Origin: an uncultured Solimonas sp.
GTDB taxonomy: Bacteria > Pseudomonadota > Gammaproteobacteria > Nevskiales > Nevskiaceae
Direction of reading: 5' to 3'
DNA length: 18,301 nt
NCBI GenBank assembly: GCA_946478985.1
Contig: CAMLDZ010000058.1
Span: 1-18,301, forward strand
The notes beneath the pieces are model-generated. The model had not been told where the DNA came from and did no database searches. It saw only the letters and a program-made list of their open reading frames with translations. The translations under genes were made by a program, and so were the position numbers. This document shows, one piece after another, positions 10,584 through 18,250 of this stretch (positions within the stretch are counted from its first letter, which is position 1; each line of letters opens with the position of its first letter).

Positions 10584-11699
10584 TTGGATCCGCGGCAACC
10601 GCAACTCAAGCTTGGAACGATCGTCGCGCTGCGCCTGTTCGACATCGCCTACGCGATCGATCTGCCGCGCGTCGAAGGCCTGTGGGCGGCGCGCGGCGGT
10701 GCCAGCCGCAGCCGGCTGAGCAACACGCCGACCAAGGCTCTGGCCTTCGACGTGCCGCCGGTGCTGCTGCAGCTGGATACGGTGCCGCTGATGCTCGACG
10801 GCAAGGCGCACGAGGCTACGGTGACGGCGCGCGTCTACGAGTTCGGCGTGGTGTCCTTGTCGCTGCAGATCGCCTTGCACGATCTTGACTGGCCGGCCTG
10901 CGAACAACGCGTCGATGCGGTCGACCGGCAGATCGGCCCTCATGCCGACGCGGCGATATGGACAGCCCTGCTCGCGCAGCTGACGACGGTGCTGGCGTCC
11001 GCATTGGTGCGGCCGACAGCCACGCATCTGCAGGAGGACTACCTGATGCTGGTGGTCCGCCAGTGGGCAGAGCCGCTGACGGCCGCTGAACTGATGGCGC
11101 GTGTCGATCTCGCCGGCGTGCTGACCGGCGAGCGCCGGCCGCTGTCCGATGAGGCGCGGCGTGACCTTCTGCGACAGCGGTTTTCGTATTACCAGGATGA
11201 TCTGGTGGTACTGAACTGGGACAGGGCCTTCGTCTACGAGCCGCGCGGCGATTCCGACGTGATCGAGGTGCTCGAAGTCGCCAACGCGCAGCTGCTGGAA
11301 ATGCGCTACTACGACGAACTGCTCGACGACGAACTGCCGCGGATGTACGACTGGGTCGAGGAAGCGCGCCGCGCCGCCTATCTGCTGGCGCCACGCCGGT
11401 TTGCCGATCTGGCGCGGCGGCTCTACACGCTGGTGGCCGAAGTCACCGAACTGACCGAGAAGGTCGACAACGCGCTGCAGGTCACCGAGGACGTCTACCT
11501 GGCGCGCGTCTACACCGCCACACTGGAACTGCTGCGCGTGCCCAAGCTCAGCGCTGCGGTCGACCGCAAGCTGGCGATCATCCGCGACACCTACACCGCG
11601 CTGTACGACGAGTCCTCGGCGAGCCGCTCACAGCTGCTGGAAATCACCATCGTGCTGCTGATCGTCGTCGAGATCGTGCTGGCCTTGCTGCACTACTAG
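10584..11699 (+). CDS. Conserved-looking protein of unknown function, C-terminal membrane anchor
   Basis: A 371-residue protein that I cannot assign firmly. The start is TTG 10584: the frame is closed by TAG at 10548-10550 and TTG is the first usual start after it, though no good Shine-Dalgarno precedes it. The N-terminal half is globular (LRLFDIAYAIDLPRVEGLW; VYEFGVVSLSLQIALHDLDW). Residues 200-260 read YYQDDLVVLNWDRAFVYEP... then LEVANAQLLEMRYYDELLD, followed by a long charged helical region (about 270-345) that looks coiled-coil. The last 19 residues (LLEITIVLLIVVEIVLALLHY) are a hydrophobic tail with almost nothing after it, a tail-anchored layout. The architecture recalls the DUF155/RMD1 family, whose members also end in helix plus membrane segment, but the family call is tentative. 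It probably faces the cytoplasm, held on the inner membrane by its C-terminus. Confidence 0.7.
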   Translation: MDPRQPQLKLGTIVALRLFDIAYAIDLPRVEGLWAARGGASRSRLSNTPTKALAFDVPPVLLQLDTVPLMLDGKAHEATVTARVYEFGVVSLSLQIALHDLDWPACEQRVDAVDRQIGPHADAAIWTALLAQLTTVLASALVRPTATHLQEDYLMLVVRQWAEPLTAAELMARVDLAGVLTGERRPLSDEARRDLLRQRFSYYQDDLVVLNWDRAFVYEPRGDSDVIEVLEVANAQLLEMRYYDELLDDELPRMYDWVEEARRAAYLLAPRRFADLARRLYTLVAEVTELTEKVDNALQVTEDVYLARVYTATLELLRVPKLSAAVDRKLAIIRDTYTALYDESSASRSQLLEITIVLLIVVEIVLALLHY

Positions 11700-11712
11700 A
11701 CGCGAGCGCGGT

Positions 11713-11817
11713 TTGACTTCACCGGCGGCGCTGCGCACCATCGGGCTCATGTTGATCGTCACCGCCTTCGTGCGTCTGCTGCTCCCCCACGCCGGACCTT
11801 TGCTCGAAGGCCGCTAG
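11713..11817 (+). CDS. Possible 34-residue membrane micropeptide
   Basis: An open frame from TTG 11713 (or ATG 11749, 22 residues) to TAG 11815-11817. It is mostly hydrophobic, with GLMLIVTAFVRLLL as a possible short membrane segment and LPHAGPLLEGR as the tail. Third codon positions are about 80% G/C, close to the neighbouring genes, and the stop runs straight into a strong hairpin. Against it: no clear ribosome binding site, a TTG start, and open frames of this length are easy to find by chance in such GC-rich DNA. No known family recognised. Confidence 0.25.
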   Translation: MTSPAALRTIGLMLIVTAFVRLLLPHAGPLLEGR

Positions 11818-11860
11818 CCCCGGGCCGGATGCGGCGTCGCCGCATCGCCAGACCCGGGGC
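11817..11860 (+). terminator. Nested hairpin, possible terminator
   Basis: Outer arms GCCCCGGG (11817-11824) and CCCGGGGC (11853-11860) enclose a perfect inner palindrome GATGCGGCGTCGCCGCATC (11828-11846). The stem is very stable. It is followed by a pyrimidine-rich but not poly-T stretch (CGCTTCATCTTTCGCCTTTG), so it is at best an imperfect intrinsic terminator; it may instead protect an mRNA 3' end. It sits between the tail-anchored gene and rnk, both on the plus strand, and would separate their transcripts. Confidence 0.5.
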
Positions 11861-11953
11861 CGCTTCATCTTTCGCCTTTGTTTGCTCCAAACGGAAAGCC
11901 CTTCCGGAGCTGGCGCGCGCCTGTGCGCGGCGCCGATCAACCGAGATTCCCTC

Positions 11954-12373
11954 ATGAATAATGCTTCTGTCGCCGCGCCGCGGCGCCCCGAACCCCCGCT
12001 GATTCTCGACGCCAGCCTGCACCCGCAGCTGCTGAGCCTCGCGCAACGCGCATTGGCAACGATGCCGGATGTCGCCGAGCGCCTGATCGAGGAAGTGGAA
12101 CGCGCCGAACTGGTGGCCAGCGATCAGGTGCCGCAGGACGTCGTCGGCATCGGCTCGCAGGTGACCTATCGCGATGACGCCAGCGGCGGCATTCGCACGA
12201 TCCGTCTGGTCATGCCGGGCGATGCCGATCTGGCGGCGCTACGCGTGTCGGTGCTGAGCCCGATCGGCGCGGCGCTGATCGGGCTGCGCGTCGGCCAGCG
12301 CATGAGCTGGCCGCTGCGCGATGGTGTCGAGCGCAGCTTCAGCGTGCTGCAGGTCGTGCGGCCGGAGGTCTGA
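11954..12373 (+). CDS. rnk: Rnk-like regulator of nucleoside diphosphate kinase (GreA/GreB C-terminal fold)
   Basis: A 139-residue cytoplasmic protein close in size to E. coli Rnk (136). The N-terminal segment (about 15-55: PPLILDASLHPQLLSLAQRAL... then AERLIEEVERAELV) is a short helical pair. Residues 58-136 match the GreA/GreB-type C-terminal domain: VPQDVVGIGSQVTYRDDASG, then TIRLVMPGDADLAALRVSVLSPIGAALIGLRVGQRMSWPL and FSVLQVV. Rnk-type proteins bind RNA polymerase near the secondary channel and influence nucleotide metabolism and alginate or stress responses in pseudomonads. I set the start at ATG 11954; the longer frame from 11882 has an unrelated-looking extension. The Shine-Dalgarno is weak. 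Its stop is 11 bp from the glgP stop (convergent). GreA-like without the coiled coil is the alternative name; the true regulated target is not visible. Confidence 0.85.
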   Translation: MNNASVAAPRRPEPPLILDASLHPQLLSLAQRALATMPDVAERLIEEVERAELVASDQVPQDVVGIGSQVTYRDDASGGIRTIRLVMPGDADLAALRVSVLSPIGAALIGLRVGQRMSWPLRDGVERSFSVLQVVRPEV

Positions 12374-12398
12374 ACCCGGAGCGCTCAGGCCCAGACCT
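12366..12398. terminator. Palindrome spanning both convergent stop codons
   Basis: AGGTCTG (12366-12372) and CAGACCT (12392-12398) pair across a 19-base spacer whose centre holds the palindrome GAGCGCTC (12379-12386). The rnk stop lies at the left arm edge and the glgP stop in the centre. The near-symmetry suits a bidirectional transcript end for two genes 11 bp apart. No T-tracts are seen, so it may work with Rho or not at all. Confidence 0.35.
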
Positions 12399-14967
12399 GG
12401 GCGCCGAGTTCAAACGGGTGCGACATCGCCGGATGCGTCGGCCGCAGGCGGATGCGGAAGCTCTGCACGCCGGCCTGAGGTTCGATCTCCGCGGCGAAGC
12501 GTGGCGAATCGCCGCCGGACTGCGGCAGCAGGCGCAGGCTGCGCTCGGGCACAAAGTGCTGGTCGTCGCCGCGACCGATCAGGCACTCGACGATGACGTC
12601 GTCAGGTGTCAGGCCATTGAGCTGCGCGTCGACCTCGAGCCTGAGCGTATCGCCATGCAGCAGACTGCGCGGCAGCTCGGCCGGCACGTTGATGCGTACG
12701 CCGCTCCAGCTTTCGAGCAGCCGCTTCTTCCAGTGCGCATAGTCGGCCGCCAGCGCGTAATGGCCATCGGCCAGCTTGCGGCCCTGCTTGGCAGCCGCGC
12801 CGTAGAAGCCGCGCACGTAGTCCATCACCATCCGCGCCGAATTGAAGCGCGGGATCAGCGTCTTCATCGAGTTCTTGCTGATGCGGATCCATTCGGCTGC
12901 ATAGCCGGAATGGTTCGGTCCGTAGTACAGCGGCACGACCTCGTTCTCGATGATGTCGAGCAGCTGGTCGGCCTCCTCCTCGTCGCGGCGGCGGCGCGCG
13001 GTCTCGTCACCGAGCAGCGCGTACCAGTAGCGTGGATCGACTGGCTTCACCGCAAAGCCGTTGGGGCCGTCCGGACCGTCGGCGACGTAGCCTTCGTCCC
13101 ACCAGCCGTCGAGCACGGAGACGTTGACCACGCCGTTGATGCCGGCCTTCTCGCCCGAGGTGCCGCTGGCTTCCAGCGGATATTCCGGGTTGTTGAGCCA
13201 GACATCGCAGCCCTGCACCAGATTGCGCGCCAGCAGCATGTCGTAGCCCTCGACCATGATCAGACGGCCGATGAACTGCGGCTTCATGCTGGCTTCGTAC
13301 AGCTTGCGGATCAGCTCCTGCCCCGGCTGGTCCTTGGGGTGCGCCTTGCCGGCGAAAATCAGGATCGCCGGCCGCTGCGGGTCGTTGAGCAGCCGCGCCA
13401 GACGCTCCTCGTCGGCCAGGATCAGGGTGGCGCGCTTGTAGGTGGCAAAACGGCGCGCGAAGCCGAGCACCAGCGTCTTGCTGTCGGCATCGTCCACGTA
13501 ACGCGTGGCACGCGCGACGATCGTCTCCGGCACACCATTGCGGCGCAGCTGCCGACGCACGCGGGCGGCGATGTCGATGAACAGGTCGCGCTTGAGCTGG
13601 CGGCGTACCGCGACGAAGCGGTCGTTGGGAATGCTGTCGATGCAGCGCCAGTAGTCGGTGTCGAGCAGCGCGCCGCGCCAGCCGCGGAAGCTGTCGTGGA
13701 AGGTACGCGTCCAGGCGCGGGCGATGAAGGTATGCAGGTGCACGCCGTTGGTGACGTAGCCGATCGGGTTTTCCTGCGGATCGACCTGCGGCCAGATGTA
13801 CTGCTCCATGCGGCTGGCGACGCCGCCGTGGATCTTCGACACCCCGTTGTGGAAGCGGCTGCCGCGCAAGGCCAGCGAGGTCATGTTGAAACGCTCGCCG
13901 CCGTGGTTGTCGGCGCCCAGGCCCAGCAGCACCGACTCGGCGACGCGGAACTGCGGCAGCAGCGCGCCGAGGAACCAGCGGATCTGCGCATGGTGGAAGA
14001 TGTCGTGGCCCGCCGGCACCGGCGTATGCGTGGTGAACACCGTGGCCGCGGCCACCGCCTCGCGCGCGGTGTCGAAGTCCAGCCCGGCGGCCACGCCTTC
14101 GCGGATGCGTTCGAGGATCTGGAACGCCGCGTGGCCTTCGTTGATGTGCCAGGCCGTCGGTTTCTTGCCCAGCGCGCGCAAGGCGCGCACGCCGCCGATG
14201 CCGAGCACGATCTCCTGCTGGATGCGCGTGTCGGTGTCGCCGCCATAGAGCTGGTAGGTGATCGCGCGGTCGGCCTCGACGTTCTCAACCACGTCGCTGT
14301 CCAGCAGCAGCAATGAGACATGACCGATCTTGGCCTCCCAGACGCGCAGCTGCACCGTGCGATCGCCGATCTCCACCTGTACGCGGATCTCGCTGCCGTC
14401 GTCGCCATGGCAGAGGCGGATCGGCAACTGGTCGAACTCGCAGATGTGCGCGTTGGCCTGCTGGCGCCCCTGCGCGTCGATGGTCTGCGTGAAGTAGCCC
14501 TGGCGGTAGAGCAGGCCGATGGCGACGAAGGGCACGCCCAGATCGCTGATCGCCTTGCAGTGATCGCCAGCGAGGATGCCAAGGCCGCCCGAATAGATCG
14601 GCAGGCTCTCGTGCAGGCCGAACTCGGCGCAGAAGTAGGCGACCAGATCCTCGCCCGGGATCAGGTGCTTCTCGATCTCCGGCCGCGAGCCGCTGGCCAT
14701 GTAGGAGTCGAAAGAGGACAGCGCGCGGTTGTAGTCCTCCAGGAAATCGCGGTCCTGGGCGGCCTCCTCGAGCAGCGGCTGCGAAATCCTCCGCAAAAGC
14801 AGCTTGGGATTGTTGTCGCAGCCGACCCACAGCTGGCGGTCGAGCCGCCAGAAGACGCGGCGAATATCGCGGTCCCAGGCGTAGGCGAGATTGTTGGCGA
14901 GTTCTTCCAGGCGATGTAGCGCTGGCGGAATCTGCGGGCGCAGCTCAAGCGTGAAGGTGGAGGTCAC
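12385..14967 (-). CDS. glgP: Alpha-glucan (glycogen) phosphorylase
   Basis: An 860-residue PLP enzyme that releases glucose-1-phosphate from non-reducing ends of glycogen or maltodextrin. It belongs to the alpha-glucan phosphorylase branch with an extra N-terminal domain (DUF3417-like, about 1-120: LHRLEELANNLAYAWDRDIRRVFWRLD), not the E. coli GlgP/MalP branch. Core motifs: YSGGLGILAGDH 125-136, HINEGHAAF 274-282, FTTHTPVPAGHD 311-322, GYVTNGVHLHTF 403-414, GFARRFATYKR 502-512, and SGTSGEKAGINGV 601-613 with K607 as the PLP lysine. The start is GTG 14967: AGGA (complement of 14977-14980) lies 9 bases upstream and MTSTFTLELRPQIPPALHRLEELANNLAYAWD is the expected beginning. The longer open frame into the topoisomerase gene has no similarity. 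It runs 34 bp after topoisomerase IB on the same strand, opposite to the trehalose operon that uses the same substrate pool. Confidence 0.95.
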   Translation of the reverse strand: MTSTFTLELRPQIPPALHRLEELANNLAYAWDRDIRRVFWRLDRQLWVGCDNNPKLLLRRISQPLLEEAAQDRDFLEDYNRALSSFDSYMASGSRPEIEKHLIPGEDLVAYFCAEFGLHESLPIYSGGLGILAGDHCKAISDLGVPFVAIGLLYRQGYFTQTIDAQGRQQANAHICEFDQLPIRLCHGDDGSEIRVQVEIGDRTVQLRVWEAKIGHVSLLLLDSDVVENVEADRAITYQLYGGDTDTRIQQEIVLGIGGVRALRALGKKPTAWHINEGHAAFQILERIREGVAAGLDFDTAREAVAAATVFTTHTPVPAGHDIFHHAQIRWFLGALLPQFRVAESVLLGLGADNHGGERFNMTSLALRGSRFHNGVSKIHGGVASRMEQYIWPQVDPQENPIGYVTNGVHLHTFIARAWTRTFHDSFRGWRGALLDTDYWRCIDSIPNDRFVAVRRQLKRDLFIDIAARVRRQLRRNGVPETIVARATRYVDDADSKTLVLGFARRFATYKRATLILADEERLARLLNDPQRPAILIFAGKAHPKDQPGQELIRKLYEASMKPQFIGRLIMVEGYDMLLARNLVQGCDVWLNNPEYPLEASGTSGEKAGINGVVNVSVLDGWWDEGYVADGPDGPNGFAVKPVDPRYWYALLGDETARRRRDEEEADQLLDIIENEVVPLYYGPNHSGYAAEWIRISKNSMKTLIPRFNSARMVMDYVRGFYGAAAKQGRKLADGHYALAADYAHWKKRLLESWSGVRINVPAELPRSLLHGDTLRLEVDAQLNGLTPDDVIVECLIGRGDDQHFVPERSLRLLPQSGGDSPRFAAEIEPQAGVQSFRIRLRPTHPAMSHPFELGAQVWA

Positions 14968-14976
14968 GTCGGCGAG

Positions 14977-14980
14977 TCCT
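14977..14980 (-). promoter_or_regulatory. Ribosome binding site for the glgP GTG start
   Basis: On the minus strand AGGA is 9 bases before GTG at 14967. It supports this start against the open frame that continues to 15618 through the topoisomerase gene. Confidence 0.55.
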
Positions 14981-15001
14981 GATCCGGGTTTGTAAATCCA
15001 A

Positions 15002-16150
15002 CTAGCAACCACGATGCCAGCAGGGCTTGCGATGATGCAAGCCGGAAGCACGCCTACACGGACCTCGTGCGCGCCGTGGCGGTTGCGCGGGGTGCTGCCC
15101 CGCGCGGCGGCGCAGGAAACGCAGGGCGATCTGCTCGGCGCGGCGTGGCGCGCGCACCAGGTCCAGGCGCAGTCGCTGGTAAACCCGGCCCTCGCGCCAG
15201 GCTTCGAAGACCTGCGGATTGATGTAGGACTTGCGGCAGACCGCCGGCGTGTTGCGCAGGCTCTCGGCCACTGCACGCACCGTCTGCAGCACGCAGGCGC
15301 GGCACTGGCGCTCGCTATGCTCGGGCAGCGGCGTGGCGGCCAACAGCGCCAGCGCCTGCAGCGTCGCGCCCCAGGTGCGGAAGTCCTTGGCGGTGAAGTC
15401 GCCGCCCATCGCCTCGCGCAGGTAGTCGTTGACCTGGCCGGAATCGATGGCATGGCGGCGGCCGGCCGCATCGAGATACTGGAACAGGCGCTGGCCCGGC
15501 AGCTGCTGGCAGCGGCGGACGATGCGACTGAGCCGCCGGTCGACGACGCGCAGCGCATGCGCCGCGCCGCCCTTGCCGGTGAAGCGCAGCTGCAGGACGG
15601 CGCCGCGGGGTTCGGCATGGCGGCGGCGCAGAGTGGTCAGACCGTAACTGCCGTTGTCGCGGGCGTACTCATCGTTGCCGATCCGCGACCGCGTCGCGTC
15701 CAGCAGGGCGACGACTGCCGCCAGCACCTTGGCCCGCGGCAGGCCGCTTCGCGCCAGATCGCGCCGCAGTCGCTGCCGCAGCCGCGGCAGTGCCTCGGCG
15801 AACGCCACCATGCGCGCAAACTTCGCCTGGTCGCGCAGCAGCCGCCACTGCGGGTGATAGCGGTACTGCTTGCGGCCGCGGGCGTCGATGCCGGTAGCCT
15901 GCAGATGACCACAGGGGTCGGCGCAGATCCAGACCTGGCGATAGGCCGGCGGGATCGCCAGCATGCGGATGCGCTGCAGGGTTTCGGCATCGCGCACCGG
16001 CCGGCCCTGCGCATCGACGTAGCGGAAGCCGCGACCGCGACGCTCGCGGCGCAGCCCCGGCGCATCGGCCTCCACATGATGCAGGCCCGCGCCTTGCAGG
16101 GCCGACGGAGCGGATGGTCCGGACCGCCTGAAGGTATGTGCTGACGCCAT
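15002..16150 (-). CDS. DNA topoisomerase IB (poxvirus-type)
   Basis: A 382-residue monomeric topoisomerase that relaxes supercoils of both signs by a 3'-phosphotyrosyl nick. The N-terminal domain is about 20-110 (GRGFRYVDAQGRPV; RIRMLAIPPAYRQVWICADPCGHLQATGIDARGRKQYRYHP, typical of bacterial members). The catalytic domain has R156 (RSRIGNDEYA), K193 (FTGKGG), R258 (DFRTWGAT), N300 where vaccinia has His, and nucleophile Y309 in CRKSYINP. The substitution of Asn for His is usual in the bacterial class. Start ATG 16150 follows an in-frame TAA and AAAGGAG; the spacing to ATG is only 3 bases, a little short. The Arg/Pro-rich C-terminus after residue 345 is longer and more basic than usual. Together with glgP 34 bp downstream it forms a probable two-gene unit. 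Confidence 0.93.
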   Translation of the reverse strand: MASAHTFRRSGPSAPSALQGAGLHHVEADAPGLRRERRGRGFRYVDAQGRPVRDAETLQRIRMLAIPPAYRQVWICADPCGHLQATGIDARGRKQYRYHPQWRLLRDQAKFARMVAFAEALPRLRQRLRRDLARSGLPRAKVLAAVVALLDATRSRIGNDEYARDNGSYGLTTLRRRHAEPRGAVLQLRFTGKGGAAHALRVVDRRLSRIVRRCQQLPGQRLFQYLDAAGRRHAIDSGQVNDYLREAMGGDFTAKDFRTWGATLQALALLAATPLPEHSERQCRACVLQTVRAVAESLRNTPAVCRKSYINPQVFEAWREGRVYQRLRLDLVRAPRRAEQIALRFLRRRAGQHPAQPPRRARGPCRRASGLHHRKPCWHRGC

Positions 16151-16318
16151 GGGCTCCTTTTATGATGACGGGGCGAGTCGGCTGGCGATGGCGGAACCTG
16201 CGCCGCAGCTGCTCGAAAAAGCCTGTGGCGAGTTGAGTGAATCCGTGCTGACTTATCGGAACATCGAATCTGCTGGAGCGGCGCCAGGCGCGAGTCGTGC
16301 CGCGTCTTGGCCTCGACC
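16151..16318. other. Divergent intergenic region
   Basis: These 168 bases separate topoisomerase IB (leftward) and the hybrid kinase (rightward) and must hold both promoters, but I find no clear -35/-10 pair for either. TTGAGT at about 16234 on the plus strand is -35-like but lacks a -10 at the right spacing. A 57-codon plus-strand frame crosses the region (16149-16322), described under findings. Confidence 0.6.
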
Positions 16319-18250
16319 ATGAGTGCCTCCGGGATCGACGCGCAGACCTGGCACCAACGCCTGCTGACGGCGCTGCGGCGGATTCCGATGTCGTGGCGCT
16401 GGGCGGCGTTCGGGGTGTCGCTGCTGGCGCTGCTCGGCTTCAACGCCTGGCTCGCGGTGCAGAGCTCGCGTCAGGTATTCGACCACCAGGAACGCGTGCG
16501 CTTCGGCTTGCGCGTCGAGGCGCGCATCAACACCGTGCTGTCGCTGGCGAAGGACATCGAGACCGGGACGCGAGGCTATCTGCTGTCCGGCTCGCCGAGC
16601 TTCCTGGTGGTCTACGGCGAAGCCATGAAAGGCCTCGACGTGCAGATCAGCGATCTCGGCCGCGAGCTGGCACGCTTTCCGGAGAACGCCGAAGCGGAGC
16701 AGCGCCTGTTCGCCGCGCTGCGGACCATGCTCGAGCAGGCCGAGGCCTGCATCGCCATCCGCGATCGCGTCGGCCCCGGTCATGCCGAACTCGAACCGGC
16801 ACTGGTCTCGCAGAAGGCGGCGATGGACGAGTTGCGCCAGGCCGCCTACGTGCTGCGCGACCGCCAGTCGGCGATCAACATCGGTTTCGGCCGCGAGCTG
16901 GAGGCGACACGCCGCCAGGCGCTGATCGCCATTCTGGTTCCCAGCCTGATCTCGATGCTGCTGGCGGGCCTGCTGTGGTCGCTGATCGTCCGCGACTTCC
17001 GCCGCGCCGAGCGCAGCGCGCAGCATCGCGAACAGCAGTTGCAGCAGGAGCGCGAGCTGCGCGCAGACGCAGAGGCCGCCAGCCAGGCGAAGGACGATTT
17101 CGTGTCGGCGGTCTCGCATGAACTGCGCACACCGCTGCAGTCGATCGTCAGCTGGACCCAGGTGATGCAGCGCGCCATCCAGGATCAGCGCGATGCACCG
17201 GTCAGCAGCTTTAGCGCCTCGCTTGACCATATCAATCGTCACGCCGCTGCCCTGAGCGCCATGGTCGACGACCTGCTCGATGCTTCCACCGCGATCACCG
17301 GCCGCCTGCGCCTGCATACCCAGCGCGTCGATCTGGCCGAGATTCTCGGCAGCTGCGCCGCCGCCGCCCGGCCGGCGGCCGAGGCGCGCGAGCAGCAGCT
17401 GCGGCTGGAGCTCGAAGCGGCGCCGCTATGGCTGATCGGCGATGCCGACCGGCTGCGGCAGATTTTCGGCAACCTGCTCGGCAATGCACTGAAGTTCACC
17501 CCGCCCGCGGGCCGCATCGACATCAGCGCCGCGCGCGTCGACACGCGGCTGCAGGTACGGGTGCGCGACAGCGGTATCGGCATCGACGCGCAGACCATGC
17601 CGATGATCTTCGAACGTTACTTCCAGAGCAGCGCCTCGACCACGCGTCATCACCGCGGCCTCGGGCTGGGCCTGGCGACGGTCAAACATCTGGTGGAGAT
17701 GCACGGCGGCCAGATCGAGGCACACAGCCAGGGCCGCAACCGCGGCGCCGAATTCGTCGTCAGCCTGCCGATCCAGGCGCTGGCGCTGAGTCAGCCGCAG
17801 CCCATCGCCACCACCGGCGAGCAAGTCCGCCCGTTCTCCGCAGCCGGCGAGCAGGCGCCGCGCCTGTCGCAGCTGCGCCTGCTGGTCGTCGACGATGATC
17901 CCGACGTGCGAACGGTGCTGGAACTGCTGCTGACCGAAGAAGGCGCCAGCGTGGCAACCGCGGCCACGGCCGGCGAGGCCTTGGATGCGCTGCAGCAGAC
18001 GCGATTCGATATCGTGCTGTCGGACATCGCGATGCCCGAGATGGATGGCTACGCGCTCGCGCATCGCGTGCGCGGGCTGGGCAGCCAGGACAGTGCGACG
18101 CCGTCGACGGTGCCGATGCTGGCGCTCACCGCATTCTCGCGCGGCGAAGATGCACGCCGCGCGCTGGCCAGCGGCTTCGACGCTCACCTCGGCAAGCCCA
18201 TCGATGTCGAGGATCTGATCGCCGCGTTGCGCGAACACGCCGAGGCCTAG
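16319..18250 (+). CDS. Hybrid sensor histidine kinase, CHASE3-HisKA-HATPase-receiver
   Basis: A 643-residue inner-membrane signalling protein. Start taken at ATG 16319 (a TTG at 16307 is the alternative). One membrane segment at about 28-48 (AAFGVSLLALLGFNAWLAV), a periplasmic CHASE3-like helical sensor at about 50-195 (ARINTVLSLAKDIETGTRGYLLSG is characteristic), a second segment at about 200-223, a short coiled linker (230-258), and HisKA with phospho-acceptor H267 in VSHELRTPL. The HATPase has N-box GNLLGNALKFTP (384-395), DSGIGID (417-423) and GLGLGLATVK (447-456). The C-terminal receiver (518-640) has acidic D525-D527, phospho-acceptor D569 (LSDIAMPEMDG), T604 and K626. There is no HPt domain and no response regulator next door, so its output partner is elsewhere. 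The signal it senses is not visible. Divergent from topoisomerase IB. Confidence 0.92.
   Translation: MSASGIDAQTWHQRLLTALRRIPMSWRWAAFGVSLLALLGFNAWLAVQSSRQVFDHQERVRFGLRVEARINTVLSLAKDIETGTRGYLLSGSPSFLVVYGEAMKGLDVQISDLGRELARFPENAEAEQRLFAALRTMLEQAEACIAIRDRVGPGHAELEPALVSQKAAMDELRQAAYVLRDRQSAINIGFGRELEATRRQALIAILVPSLISMLLAGLLWSLIVRDFRRAERSAQHREQQLQQERELRADAEAASQAKDDFVSAVSHELRTPLQSIVSWTQVMQRAIQDQRDAPVSSFSASLDHINRHAAALSAMVDDLLDASTAITGRLRLHTQRVDLAEILGSCAAAARPAAEAREQQLRLELEAAPLWLIGDADRLRQIFGNLLGNALKFTPPAGRIDISAARVDTRLQVRVRDSGIGIDAQTMPMIFERYFQSSASTTRHHRGLGLGLATVKHLVEMHGGQIEAHSQGRNRGAEFVVSLPIQALALSQPQPIATTGEQVRPFSAAGEQAPRLSQLRLLVVDDDPDVRTVLELLLTEEGASVATAATAGEALDALQQTRFDIVLSDIAMPEMDGYALAHRVRGLGSQDSATPSTVPMLALTAFSRGEDARRALASGFDAHLGKPIDVEDLIAALREHAEA

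Noticed and set aside
14968..15618. N-terminal extension of GlgP into the topoisomerase gene
   Set aside because: It overlaps the catalytic domain of topoisomerase IB in another frame; the GTG at 14967 has a ribosome binding site and gives a normal phosphorylase N-terminus.
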